Origin: Carnegiea gigantea
Taxonomy: Eukaryota > Streptophyta > Magnoliopsida > Caryophyllales > Cactaceae
DNA length: 64,000 nucleotides
Direction of reading: 5' to 3'
Assembly (NCBI GenBank): GCA_029747015.1
Contig: JAKOGI010000330.1
Location: 121,001 to 185,000 of the forward strand
Of the stretch, positions 1 to 10,453 are shown in pieces; the first letter of the stretch is position 1; each line of letters starts with the position of its first letter. The notes under the pieces were generated by a model. It was not told the origin of the DNA and did no database searches. It saw only the letters and a program-made list of their open reading frames with translations. Made by a program: the position numbers and the translations under genes.

Positions 1-106
1 CAGGTGGGGGATTTGAAAGGTCCTTTAATCTCATTCATTACTTATGGTAATGGCGCAATGCTTTGAATAGGGATTATAGGGATAGGCGTCACTGGGATGA
101 CAACAT

Positions 107-1798
107 CTATTCCTGGAATCTTGACACGGGAATAAAAGGCTTTAACGCCGTCCTAGAACGAACAATCTTCAAGTTGGACCACCATTCACGAAATGCATGA
201 GTGGTATTTCTCTCGAGTGAATTGCATCGCCCAGGAAGTAAGACTTGAAACCCTATTCCATAGCACGTGAGCATCTGGTGATAACAAAGCATTATTTTCG
301 GATTAAGAAGATTATCGAAGTCCAAATCAGCAGGAACATCCTGATGGAAGCCAAATTATCTGCTGAATCGATCGGGGTAGTAGTGCTCCATGACGAGGCT
401 GTCCTCACAACGGTAAGTGACAAAACTCGAATGAATGCTAACAAAATATGCGAAGTCAGCTCTTGATAGCTTGCCGTCATCCACGAGAGTCTCCTTAAGT
501 CAGTTGATGATGGATGAAAGCCAGCAAATGCTCCTCCCGGAACTAATGAGTTCTCGGGTCTCTTCGAGCTTAAACGTCTTGGCTTGACCAAGGCCACTAA
601 GCTTCACCATGCCTGGGCTGGAGGAAGCTTCACTAGCTACCTCGTATGCATCAAAGTTCTTGGCTAACCAAGCATAAAGGAAATGGGCAGGAAAATAGTC
701 CCCACCTCTATCAAGATGTGAAGAATGCGAAATCTCACTGAGTCCCTTGTAGACGCTTGCAAGAATTGTCATACGCAGGCAGTATCCTACACCTAATGCC
801 ATGAATGAGGCAACACTAAAAGTGCTAGGGATTATGCAACCAACATCTTAACTAGGCAACATGAACATGCATAGCCAACAGGAGAGAAATGCAGCTAGAA
901 AGGTCTCGGTACATTGGCCTATAGCCACTCCTAGCTCGTTAAAAATGATCGGATAATCACCCCATCCACGGGCTCCCGCGTCGATGATGGAAGATAATAT
1001 TCCTGGATGAGGGATTCGGTTGTCTTGGTTAGACTTCCTGAAAACATGGTACTTGTTGTGCCCATGAAACCAAAAGGCAATCCACTGCTCTATGGTCGGC
1101 TTGCCCTTGCGACCTTGTATAAGTTTGCGGTAAGCAGTAAATAGATAAGTGCAACTCAGTAGAAGCTTGTTTGTAAGTTCACGTTGAGTAGGAACAACTT
1201 CATCACAAAGACGCCCAGAAAGTGGTAGTCTGAGGAAACTGCAAATATCAAAGATAGATAGGGATACCTCGCCTTTAGAAGTATGCAATGTGTTCATTTT
1301 AGGACACCAATACTCGCACACTGCTTGGATGAGGTTTGAGCACCGATCATAAAGGAAGAGTGAAGCATACAAAGCATCAAATAGATGTAAGGTTGTGAGC
1401 TTATCTTTGCAACGAACAAGGATATCTTCTAACCACTCCTAATAAAGCAGCTTGTAAGAAGATTCCCTATGCAACCGCAACCTAGCCCATGATTTGTGCC
1501 CGAACTCTATGTCATGACATGACAATCGGTAAGAGGGGAGATTCTTTTTTACTTTGATATGACTAGAGAGCAAAAATGTTTTACCTGTCTTCAAATTCTC
1601 CTTCAACCACCACGGAAGGCTTGGAGGATCTCCAACGCAATCAGACTTGCATGAGGACATTATAGAATTGCGTATGGGCAACTTCGTCTCTTTCCTATGT
1701 ACGTCATTTTCAATTGGCTGGATGTGTAGATAGCATCGTCTGTTGGTGGTTTTGTCCATAAAAGTAACCATTTCAAATAGACCCTGCAGTAATAGCAA
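107..1798 (-). pseudogene. Plant mobile domain (PMD, MAIN-like) reading frame with in-frame stops
   Basis: Going down from 1798 on the minus strand, one frame stays open for about 560 codons apart from stops at 1439-1441, 848-850, 500-502 and 356-358; it ends at the stop at 107-109. No frameshift is needed. Landmarks of the plant mobile domain appear in order: SLPWWLKENLK, then CEYWCPKMNTLHTSKGEVSL, then WIAFWFHGHNKY, then FPAHFLYAWLAKNFDAYE, then HYYPDRFSR, a stop, and FGFHQDVPADL. Host PMD proteins such as MAIN and MAIL1 act in gene silencing and genome stability, and PMD frames are also carried by plant gypsy and Mutator-like elements. A pyrimidine tract ending in CAG at 1784-1800 (minus) looks like a splice acceptor, so an upstream exon may have existed. 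With a gypsy 3' LTR nearby in the opposite sense, I infer an antisense cargo frame of the retrotransposon, now dead. Confidence 0.72.
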
Positions 1799-1959
1799 AA
1801 ATAAAGAGAATTGAGTTTTAGGACTCGTCTCTCAGGCAGCCATAGCAATTCAATAATCGAATGAGGACTATAAAAAAAATTAAAAAAATTTCGACGGGGA
1901 GGTAGTAAAAAAAAAAAAAGACAGGAACAAATGCAAGCAAAGGCTCTTCAGTAAACAGG
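1799..1959. other. Spacer between PMD frame and tandem repeats
   Basis: Short AT-rich spacer with A-runs near 1870-1920. It may hold the missing first exon or promoter of the antisense frame, but nothing definite is visible. Confidence 0.3.
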
Positions 1960-2690
1960 TAACCCGTTGATGCACCCAAAAGGGTTAAACATTCAAAGGT
2001 TAGTCGATATCAAGTCAAATTCGTCTCTTGAGAATTTTTGCCTTTTGGGAAGTTCGCCTAAGAGAGATTCAAAGTTAACCTATTGATACACCCAAAAGGG
2101 TTAAACATTCAAGGGTTAACCGATGTTAAATCAAATTTGCTTCTTGACAATTTTTGCCTTTGGGAAGTTCGCCTTAGGAGGATCTAAGATTAGCCCGTTG
2201 ATACATCCAAAAGAGTTAAACATTCAAGGGTTAACCGATATCAAATCAAATTCACCTCTTGAGAATTTTTGCCTTTGGAAAGTTTACCTTAGGAGGATTC
2301 AAGATTAACCCATTGATGCACCCAAAGAAGTTAAACATTTAAAGGTTAACCGATATCATATCAAATTCGCCTCTTGAGAATTTTCACCTTTGGGAAGTTC
2401 GCTTTAGGAGGATTCAAGGTTAACCCATTGGTGCACCCAATAGGGTTAAACATTCAAAGGTTAACCGATAATTACATCAAAATTCGCCTTTGGAAGTTCG
2501 CCAAAGGAGGATTCAAAGTTAATCCGTTGATGTACCCAAAAGGGTTATACATTCAAAGGCTAACCGATATTAAATCAAAATCGCCTTGTGGAGAATCTTC
2601 ACCTTTGGGAAGTTTGCCTTAGGAAGATTCAAGGTTAAGCCGTTGATACATCCAAAGGGTTAAGCGTTCAAAGGTTAACCGCAACCAATT
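1960..2690 (+). repeat. Seven-copy tandem repeat, unit ~115 bp
   Basis: The phrase GTTGATGCACCCAAAAGGG or a close variant begins at 1966, 2082, 2197, 2312, 2427, 2526 and 2642. The spacing is 116, 115, 115, 115, 99 and 116 bp. Each unit continues with GGTTAACCGATAT and a GGGAAGTTCGCCTTAGGAGG segment. The fifth unit has lost about 16 bp. The position between the antisense frame and the 3' LTR fits the tandem repeats known from the 3' untranslated regions of Tat-type gypsy elements. Confidence 0.88.
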
Positions 2691-2699
2691 ACTGGAGAT

Positions 2700-3495
2700 T
2701 GCAACATGAAGCAAGAACTAGCAATATTGCATAAATTTGCAAAACAACATAGGTTGAGATAAACAAGGTAGAAAAATACAAATTTTATTTCAGAACTGTA
2801 CTATCTAAGTGAAAAAAAAAAGGGAGGAGGGGGCATTATACCCACAAAAAAAAAGAAGGTGCAAAAGGGAAAAAAAAGGAAAACAAAGAAAACACAGTGA
2901 GAAAGAAAGCAGCAGTGAGTAGAGAATGAAAAGTCAATTACCTCCAAGTGTTCAGGTTGTTGGCAATGAGCTTTTCTCCTACCTTCAGGACATCTTGCGC
3001 ACTCCTTTTCTATGGTGGACGCCCAGAGAGAAAGTGCAAGTGAAAAGAAAATTAAAAAAAAAAACCCAAACAAAAAAAAAAGAGAAAGGAAGAACGAAAG
3101 CAGTAGTAATGCTGGGCAAATTACCTATCACTTGGCAAGATTCTTTACCACAAAGTCTCCTCTGCCTTTAGTGCTGCCCGCCCCACAAAAAAATCTCCAA
3201 AAGGAAAAAGGGAGTGCTCCAATGTTTTTTTTTTTTTTCGCGAGAGGGCCTTCCACAGAGGGAGAGAAGGGGAGATTCTTGTAAAAAATTATATACAATG
3301 TGTGTTCCTCAAGTTAAGGAAATACGTTTCATCTTCATTAATAAAACCTTCATATTTTGGGCAAGAGTGATAATGTATTGAAGGTTGCATCTTATAAGAT
3401 TACACCAAATATGATGCAGGGCTCACTTAGAATAAAGAAAAAAAAATGGCGACGACAGTCACACTTAAACACCAAGATTGGATAAGTAACCTAAT
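2700..3495. other. A- and purine-rich low-complexity 3' untranslated segment
   Basis: The + strand is dominated by A and G runs with only short interruptions. Reading frames here are lysine-rich composition artefacts. It leads directly into the polypurine tract and LTR, so it is read as the distal untranslated part of the gypsy element. Confidence 0.5.
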
Positions 3496-3509
3496 CTCGA
3501 GGGGGCATT
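3496..3509 (+). other. Polypurine tract of the gypsy element
   Basis: TCTCGAGGGGGCAT lies immediately before the TG that opens the LTR. A G-rich purine run at this point is the usual plus-strand primer of LTR retrotransposons. Confidence 0.6.
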
Positions 3510-4095
3510 TGTAGAATGTAAATTTTTACCGACCAACCAAGACCCGCTGTGTAGAAAGAAATAAATATTTTATTTTTTGGGCCAATTATAACATGCCACG
3601 TGTTAAATTAATTATGGTGTTCTATTAAATTAAATATTTAATGGAAATATATTGTGGCCAATTAAAAAGCGTCAAGTGGCATAAATAATGCAGAAAATAA
3701 ATGATTGTTCCCTTTAATAGAGACAAGGGGGAAAACCTCAATCCGACCTTGTCTATATAAAGGGAGCTAACCCCCTTCATTCAGGGGTCGGTATTTTAGA
3801 AGAACTCAAAAGAGCTCAAGACTTTTCTTTAGCAGAAAACAACAGGTGCTCCAAATACGTGTCGTTTATGTGCGGAGATTAAACTATATATTGAATGAGA
3901 TTAAGCTTATTAAGCCCTCTTTCAAGATCAAATTTATTTAAGCCTATCTAAGGACATTGAATTAGAGGATTTATTGCACTTGTTCTTGTAACAGTTATAC
4001 AAAGATTGTACCCATTCTTTGATATAAATACAAAAATTCAATTTGTTACTCGACTTCTTGTCTGCTTTATTTTACGTGCGAAATTTGTGTTTATA
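3510..4095 (+). repeat. 3' LTR of the Tat-like gypsy element
   Basis: Begins TGTAGAATGTAAATTT directly after the polypurine tract, has a TATA box at 3754 and continues into an AT-rich R/U5-like region. The right border is set by inference, because the other LTR is outside the window and no target duplication can be tested. Confidence 0.5.
3754..3761 (+). promoter_or_regulatory. TATA box inside the gypsy LTR
   Basis: TATATAAA, followed by AGGGAGCTAACC, is the natural core promoter for transcription from this LTR. Confidence 0.5.
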
Positions 4096-5330
4096 GGGAT
4101 GTTTTCCAAGGGAAAAAGGGGTTCTAATGAAGTTCCAAATGCCTAAAGAGAAAAATTGAAAAGCCCAAGAAGTGCATGGTTGGCCATGCATTAAGGCAAA
4201 ACCGTGCAAAAACCTATAGATTGTTGTCCAGATTCCCAAAGTTGTGCATATATAGCCATGTAGAGTCCCCAAATGAGTAGTCTACTAGTTTAAAAAACAC
4301 ATGGGTGCCTGTGCGTTGGCGCACACCCGTGCATTTTCCCATCTTTTGCGACACTTTAGTGGATTGCAAAAATACCGATACTAATACGATTGAGACGGAA
4401 TGTTGGCTCTTCGTAGCTCTGTTATTTTAGTGGAATGATCTCTTTGTAATTTATTTTAGCGGTCTTCAGGGATTATTAGGGAGATTATTAGAGAATCTTA
4501 TGGAATTGAAAATCATCAAGTTAGAAGACATTGATTTGCTACTTCCACCTCAATTACTCAACTTGGTTTCTCAATTCTCCCCCTGCCTATTGTTATTGCT
4601 TTTCTAGAGTTTAGTGTTAATCATGTTCATCAATCTATGTTTTGCAATTGTTGTCTTTAATATAATTAGGACAAATTCCCCTTCTTGAATTGGTACAACC
4701 CCTATTATGCTTGGTTAATCATGATTTAGCTCTTTAAAGAACTTGTTCATGTTTGTGAATTGGATTTTCAAGTTGTCCACCAATTGTTTGATGAAAGCCT
4801 TGAAAGAGATTATTTCATTGTTCTTAATTTCAGTTCTGGGAAGCAACGATAATTGAAACTTTTATCTAGTGTCGTTTTGTGCGTAATTGGAAATCTTAAT
4901 ATAAAAATAATTAGGGTTCTAACTGGATCTTGTACTTTTTTAATTATAACCTCATGAAAATATAGGATTAAGGTAAATTTGGCTAGGCTAATGTCCTTCG
5001 AAAGAAGATGCAGATAGGCGCTAAATTTGTAATATATCTATCCACTTTAAGTGCTTGTATGTGCAGGTTCAGAAGGTTTAATGATTAACTACGAGTCATA
5101 ATAGTATGGAGAATCCCAACCTGAGATTTTTGCCTTCTTTTGCTCAGTTCCATTTATTATTACTCAATTGTCTTAGTTTAGTGTTAGCTTCCCACAGCCA
5201 AAGTGATTTACTGCCCAACTTATGTTGAAAATCGAATTTGGTACTTGAAAGAAATCTTCCTACAGATACGATCCGTACTTGTCGTTACTAATTACATTGA
5301 CACCATGCAGTTGCAGTAATTTTTCACAAC
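4096..5330 (+). repeat. LTR-like fragment, probably gypsy (Athila/Tat type)
   Basis: Non-coding sequence whose end (5260-5330) resembles the ends of large plant gypsy LTRs: a short ATACGATCCGTACTTG phrase, then a pyrimidine/AT stretch ending in CA. A hairpin-capable GTGCG-TTGG-CGCAC motif lies near 4311-4324. No primer site or coding sequence follows, so this is at best a truncated LTR. Nothing else is recognisable here. Confidence 0.33.
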
Positions 5331-5589
5331 ACTAGCAGAAAGTAAGGCATGAGTGCATTTGTAGAGCATTGATCAAGAGGTTCATCAGGCTATGGGTGAG
5401 GTTGCTCATGTGTCTGCTGAGAAGGTAAACCCTAAGTTTTTGATGTCATCTTCTACTTCTATTTCTACTTCCGGTACAAGTTGGCTCACGAAATGGACAG
5501 AGAAACTGAGAAAGTAGGGTTGGTGACATCAGAGTCCCCCTTGATATGGGAAAATTGGGGATAATGGGAGTGGTGATAATGTCATTCAA

Positions 5590-6230
5590 GATAAGGGATT
5601 AACTCCTTCATATAAGGGTGCCAATCGGAAGAAAAATAATTTAGTTTTTTATTTAAGAGGAATATGAGTCTTGGTTTGAAGCTTTACGTAATTGAACCTA
5701 CTATTGTTGATGGCCAAAGGGTTCTCACAGTTACATTAGAAGAATTGCCGAAGAGCTTTATTTTTAGGGAACCGCCTTGTTTAGGTATGTGGTTGGTCTT
5801 CTGCCTAATATTACTATTATAAAGAGCTTTATTGAGAGACATTGTGAAGCTATGTCTAGGCCATCCTTCGGGATGGTCTATTAATCAATTAGCGTGCAAG
5901 GAAGATATGGAGTCCATTTTGAAAGGAGCTGCAAGTAGGGTTACTGATTGGGTGAATTTTTCAAATTTAGACCTTTGTTTCTAGTTTGTGAATAGACTCA
6001 GCAAGATAGCTACCATCATTAGTCTCCCCTTGTTTATGGATCGTTGTATAGCTTTCAAGAACCATTCTACCTATGCTCATGTTTTGATAAAAGTGGATGT
6101 TTCTACCACATTCCCTGAAATTGTTCTAGTACAAGATCTTAATGGTAATCTGATCCCTTAAGGCGTTTATGATGAGTGCGTGCCATATTAATGTCATAGA
6201 TGTGTGAATGCCTAAATACCATCCGCAGAA
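5590..6230 (+). pseudogene. LINE (L1-type) ORF1 ruin, DUF4283-like
   Basis: No continuous frame survives, but conceptual translation shows blocks typical of plant LINE ORF1 proteins. LKLYVIEPTIVDGQRVL-like text comes first, then LPNITIIKSFIERHCEA, then (6000-6160) FMDRCIAFKNHSTYAHVLIK followed by VDVSTTFPEIVLVQDLNGN. CHRC with a preceding stop follows as the start of a zinc knuckle. ORF1 proteins bind the LINE RNA during target-primed reverse transcription. Several stops and at least two frameshifts show it is dead. No endonuclease or reverse transcriptase follows, so the copy is truncated. Confidence 0.62.
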
Positions 6231-6672
6231 TAGTGAGGAAGAGTTACTTCAGGAGGCTACTGCTCCTGAATCTATTGTTTGTCAACCTTTTCCTTAATCT
6301 TGTTTCTCAAATACTTTTAGTTTGCTAGTTAAGGATAAGGGGCAGTTTAGTGGTGCTATTCCTTAGTTTGCTGGGAGTGTAAACACCCAAGTTTTTTTTT
6401 CCAAAATGTAAAGGAATTCAATATATAAGTAGAACAAAATACCAACGATATTAGTTGAGTCGTTATGCACACGATGTAAGGTCGTGTAAGACTACTAACT
6501 TTGATCAAAATCACTAAGCGTAATTATTTATACAATCTACAAAAACTATGTTAACTCTGTAAAAGGAGTCTGTCTATGATTTTTATTTTAGTTGCTAACA
6601 CGGAGACTCTCAAGATTGTTTTTAGTAAAATTGACTTTACTACTATGTGAGCGTCCCAATACTCATTATCCC
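6231..6672. other. Unassigned non-coding stretch
   Basis: AT-rich with a T-run at 6393-6401. It may include the decayed tail of the LINE fragment. No gene or element signature was found. Confidence 0.3.
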
Positions 6673-6675
6673 TTA

Positions 6676-7037
6676 GAGCATTTCCAGCCATATAACACTA
6701 TGGCATGCCATGACAGCAAAAGTTTCACAATTTTAAAACTTACATTCCTTCATTTTCTTAACCAATGGAACTCATTTCAGGACAAATCAATTAATATTTT
6801 GTTTTGGACCCACTTTATAACACACAAGTATTGTTTAAACTACCTAAATAATTTTTTTATTTAAAAAAACAAATAAAAAAATTACAAAAGGACAAAATTT
6901 TTATCCCACGGGGAGAAACACCCGTGCATTCTCCCCTGTATCACACGCGTTTTGTGTTGGCTGGGAAGATAGGAAGTGACACGCAACAGACACGCGGGCC
7001 CTACACCTGACCCGCGTGTCTACCGCTGCTATTGCTC
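6676..7037. mobile_element. Tourist-like (PIF/Harbinger) MITE with TTA duplications
   Basis: The left end is GAGCATTTCCAGC and the inverted right end reads GAGCAATAGCAGC, matching at 10 of 13 positions. TTA flanks both sides (6673-6675 and 7038-7040), the usual target duplication of PIF/Harbinger elements. The 362-bp body has no coding sequence. It would have been moved by a transposase from elsewhere. Confidence 0.55.
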
Positions 7038-7040
7038 TTA

Positions 7041-7348
7041 TGTAATTACAAGTGACCTGAAAATAGAAAAACATTGAGAAAATGAAAATGGAGTCCTAGT
7101 ACAACAGACTCAACTACGTTAAAACAATTTTAAAAATTCATTTTATTTTAAAATGAGGGAGAGGAAACAATGAAATACTGTCAAGCCCAATGATGAACAA
7201 TGGCTCTCCGAAAGGAGAGGTCAATAATAATGCACCCATAATTTGGCCTGGGTGATCACCCAATAACAATAACCTATGAATAATGATGATGAATACTAGT
7301 CAACAGGGCATCAATCAATATCACAGTAAAACATTTAGAACAATTTTA
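7041..7348. other. Left flank of copia A, nothing recognised
   Basis: AT-rich sequence between the MITE and the GCATG target duplication of copia A. No gene signal. Confidence 0.3.
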
Positions 7349-7353
7349 GCATG

Positions 7354-7738
7354 TGAAGGTTAGTTTAGGATTACCTGGATGCGAAAATACCCGGACTTTT
7401 AGGCCTGCTAGATGTCTGCCCACGAACAAGTTCGAGAGTCGCCACTAGAGTCACTGGATGTATCACGCTACCAAACCCAAACTCACTTTGATGGCCAAGC
7501 TGAGTGAGGAATAAAACAGAGAGATTATTTGAGAGTTAATGGCTTTTCTGATGTGTTATTACTTGGATGATTCAACCCATGAATCACCCACCCTTTTATA
7601 GTGGTAAATAGCCACAGAATGTAATCTTGCAAATTAATATGTCATCAAGGCTGATTAATGCATAATCAAACCTCTATTATAACAGCCAAATCAACCCATC
7701 CTTATGCACATTAAGTTTGTGACCGTTACTAGTCAATA
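7354..7738 (-). repeat. 3' LTR of copia A
   Basis: 385 bp; in element orientation it starts TATTGACTAGTAACGG (TG of the other copy is mutated here) and ends CTAACCTTCA. It aligns end to end with 20350-20740 apart from a 6-bp CCCAAA-type indel. Confidence 0.92.
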
Positions 7739-7752
7739 GCTCCCCCTCGGTC
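7739..7752 (-). other. Polypurine tract of copia A
   Basis: Minus strand reads GACCGAGGGGGAGC right before the LTR start. Such tracts prime plus-strand DNA synthesis. Confidence 0.8.
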
Positions 7753-8737
7753 ACAAAGACCAAGAATCCATATATCTCTCTGCCAACTGACTTCCTCACA
7801 CTTCATACTGGGCATGGAGTGTGCGATCAAAAAAAAAAAACATTAGTGTTATATCAAGTCACGATCTAACTGACATAACACTCTTATGAAACATCAATAC
7901 CCCGAATCATTCAAATACATCACCAATGGCATACACTGTCCCTTTATGCCTGATATATCAATTGATTATATACTAAATATAATCGCCCGGGCTTGATACA
8001 GCGATGAAGAAATGATTCGTCCTTAGATAATTGAAATAATTCATCTCAGTATGACTGCTTTCATAATGTGCTCCGCTGGACACTATAAATCTTGACCCTT
8101 GGATAACACATTAAGGTAGCAACATCAAACTTCAACTTCATATTATAACTCTAAGTTAAGGAATATTGCTAATGAGGGTCACACAGTGATAAGAAAAGGG
8201 AATTTACTTATCACTCATCAAATATATCGACTTTCAGCACACACAGTATGATAGTGTACCATGGCATAGCTCCCCCTAAATTGGGCATGTCACTCTTCTA
8301 TGCCATGCGAATTACAGGCTTGGCTTTTACCCAAAAAACCAACCTAAGCTATTATATCAACATACCCAATATTAATCTCAGTACTCAAGATTCAGCTATA
8401 AGGCTTCGATATGAAAACTTATTTCATATTTAATTCCCCCTGAGTCTCATCTTAGACATACTAAGGCGACTATATTTTCCATTCATACACTCCTAACATG
8501 AATAATTAATATTGCACACCAAGTGCCAGTATGATCTAGTCTCATCTTGCCTGCTACTCAAGCGTCCGGGCGATTGCCTGTGTGACTAGGTCAATCAGAA
8601 GCCTGGTGACATAACAATATGCCTTATAATGTACTTGTATATTTATGAATAGTTGAAAAAGAAACATCATTCTTTGTTTCATAAATATTTAATATAAGTA
8701 ATAACATGTCCATCATACATTTAGATACATCCAAAAA
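7753..8737 (-). other. 3' untranslated region of copia A
   Basis: About 1 kb without frames. It matches 32250-33207 (B) and 49200-50190 (C), for example in the phrase CACACAGGCAATCGCC. It holds no env-like frame. Conservation across three copies suggests that it belongs to the element rather than being an insertion. Confidence 0.7.
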
Positions 8738-10448
8738 TTAAGTCCTACGTAGACCTAAGCTCATCATATGAGCTTTAACAGCGTCTCTCGAAATAGGCTT
8801 AGTTAAAGGATCTGCTATCATCCTACTTGTAGATACATACTTAATGGCAACTTCTTTCTCTTTTATAGCGTTTAGAATAAAATGATAATGCCTCTTAATA
8901 TGCTTAGTTTTCCTGTGCAACTTTGGATCTCTTGCAAATTGGATAGCAGCAGTATTATCACATAACATTTCTACAGGATCATTAACCCCAGGAATGAGAT
9001 CAAGATCCTATAGAAAACTCCTTAGCCATATTGCCTCTTGAGTAGTAAGACAGTAAGCAGCATACTCTGCTTCCATAGTTGAAAGTGCTATGCAGTCTTA
9101 TTTCTTACTGCACCAAGATATCGCTCCCCCACCTAGGTTGAACACATATCCTGAGGTAGATCTAGATTTGTCTAGATCACCACCCCAATTAGCATCTGTA
9201 TATCCTCTCAGCTTAAGATGTCCACCTTGGTAGCAAAGGACTAGGCCACTCGTAACACACAGGTAACGAAAGATCCTTTTCACGGCTTGCCAGTGTGCAG
9301 CCCCTTGGGTTGCTTTGGTAACGACTTACCAAACCAACCGCAAAGCAAATATCTAGCCGTGTACCTATTGCACTAGCATAAGGAACATTTTTCATACTCT
9401 CCTTCTCTTTGTCTGTCTTAGGATACTAGTTGAGACTTAAGGTTAAACCCTTTTCAACTAGAGTGTCCACGGGTTTAGAGTAATGCATTCGAAAACGTTC
9501 CAAGATTTTGTTAATGTATGTCTTAAACCAAGAAGCTTTTTAGGATGGTTCCGAGTTATTTCTATGCCTAGGACATACCTGACCTCACCCATATCCTTCA
9601 TCTCGAAGACCAAGGACAACCACTGCTTAGTGGTTTAGATTATCTCCATGTTATTTCCAGCCAGTAGTATATCATCAACATACAAAGTAAGAAACATAAT
9701 CCCCTTTGTAGTTTTCTTGACATACACGCAGTGATCTTCAGAAACCATGGTTAAGCCAAAAGAAATAATGGCTTCATGAAATCTGAAGTACTACGCTCTG
9801 GAACACTGATTGAGATCATAAATGGATCTTTGAAGATGACAAACTTTGTCCTCTTGACCTTTTGATATGAAACCAATAGGTTGATCCTTGTAAATCTCTT
9901 CTTCAGGGTTTCCATTAAGGAAAGCAGTCTTTACGTCCATTTGGAACAATTCTAAATCCAAATGGGCAACCGAGGCTAGAAAAAGGTGAATAGAGACAAT
10001 TCTCATCACAGGAAAAAAAGTCTCTTCATCGCCTACTCCTTCTATTTGGATAAGCCCCTTCGCCACTAAACAGGCCTTGAACTTATCAGTTGATCCATCT
10101 GTCTGACATTTTATCTTGAAAACCCACTTGTTTCCAATTGATTTACGTCCGGGAGGAAGATCAATAGGTTCCCAAACCTTGGTTCTCGCCATAAAGTCCA
10201 TTTCATTGCTCATGGCTTCCATTCACTCTTTATGGTTTGGTGAATCGATAGCCTCTTGAAAAGAGGTAGGCTCTTCTATTTCTAAAGGAGTGCACAGGAA
10301 TATCTCCTCTTTGATTTGAAAATATCATCGAGGTATTCGTCCACACTCACTCCTCTGGAGCACAGGACCTGTGCTGGTTTGACTCTCTTGAGGTATTCCT
10401 CCCCCTGTCCCTAAGAGTTATGGAATCGTCAATTGAGAGAGAATCATT
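8738..10448 (-). pseudogene. Copia A reverse transcriptase and RNase H (broken)
   Basis: Reading leftward from 10222: WVFKIKCQTDGSTDKFKACL and LFQMDVKTAFLNG mark the reverse transcriptase, and LYVDDILLA near 9659-9690 keeps the catalytic YVDD. After frameshifts, YTDANWGGDLDKSRSTSG and the C-terminal MLCDNTAAIQFARD to TKHIKRHYHF segments (to 8738) mark RNase H. This enzyme copies the element RNA into DNA inside virus-like particles. The frame is broken at several points, for example near 9790, 9395, 9097 and 9010. The right end meets element E, which separates it from integrase. Confidence 0.88.
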
Positions 10449-10453
10449 ATCAT

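Larger units (their letters stand above)
1..4095 (+). mobile_element. 3' portion of a Tat-like Ty3/gypsy retrotransposon (5' part outside window)
   Basis: Read left to right, this stretch holds an antisense plant mobile domain frame, a block of ~115-bp tandem repeats, a purine-rich tract, a polypurine tract and a 3' LTR with a TATA box. Some plant Ty3/gypsy elements of the Tat/Ogre lineage have this order, with an extra antisense frame between pol and the 3' LTR and tandem repeats in the 3' untranslated region. The pol genes that would prove the lineage lie left of position 1, so the assignment rests on architecture. The exact 3' end of the LTR is not certain. Confidence 0.55.

Noticed and set aside
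1960..2690. CRISPR-like regular repeats
   Set aside because: Units are contiguous 115-bp tandem copies without unique spacers, in a plant nuclear sequence.
2801..3284. Lys-rich and Phe-rich frames
   Set aside because: Produced by poly-A and purine runs in the 3' region of the gypsy element.
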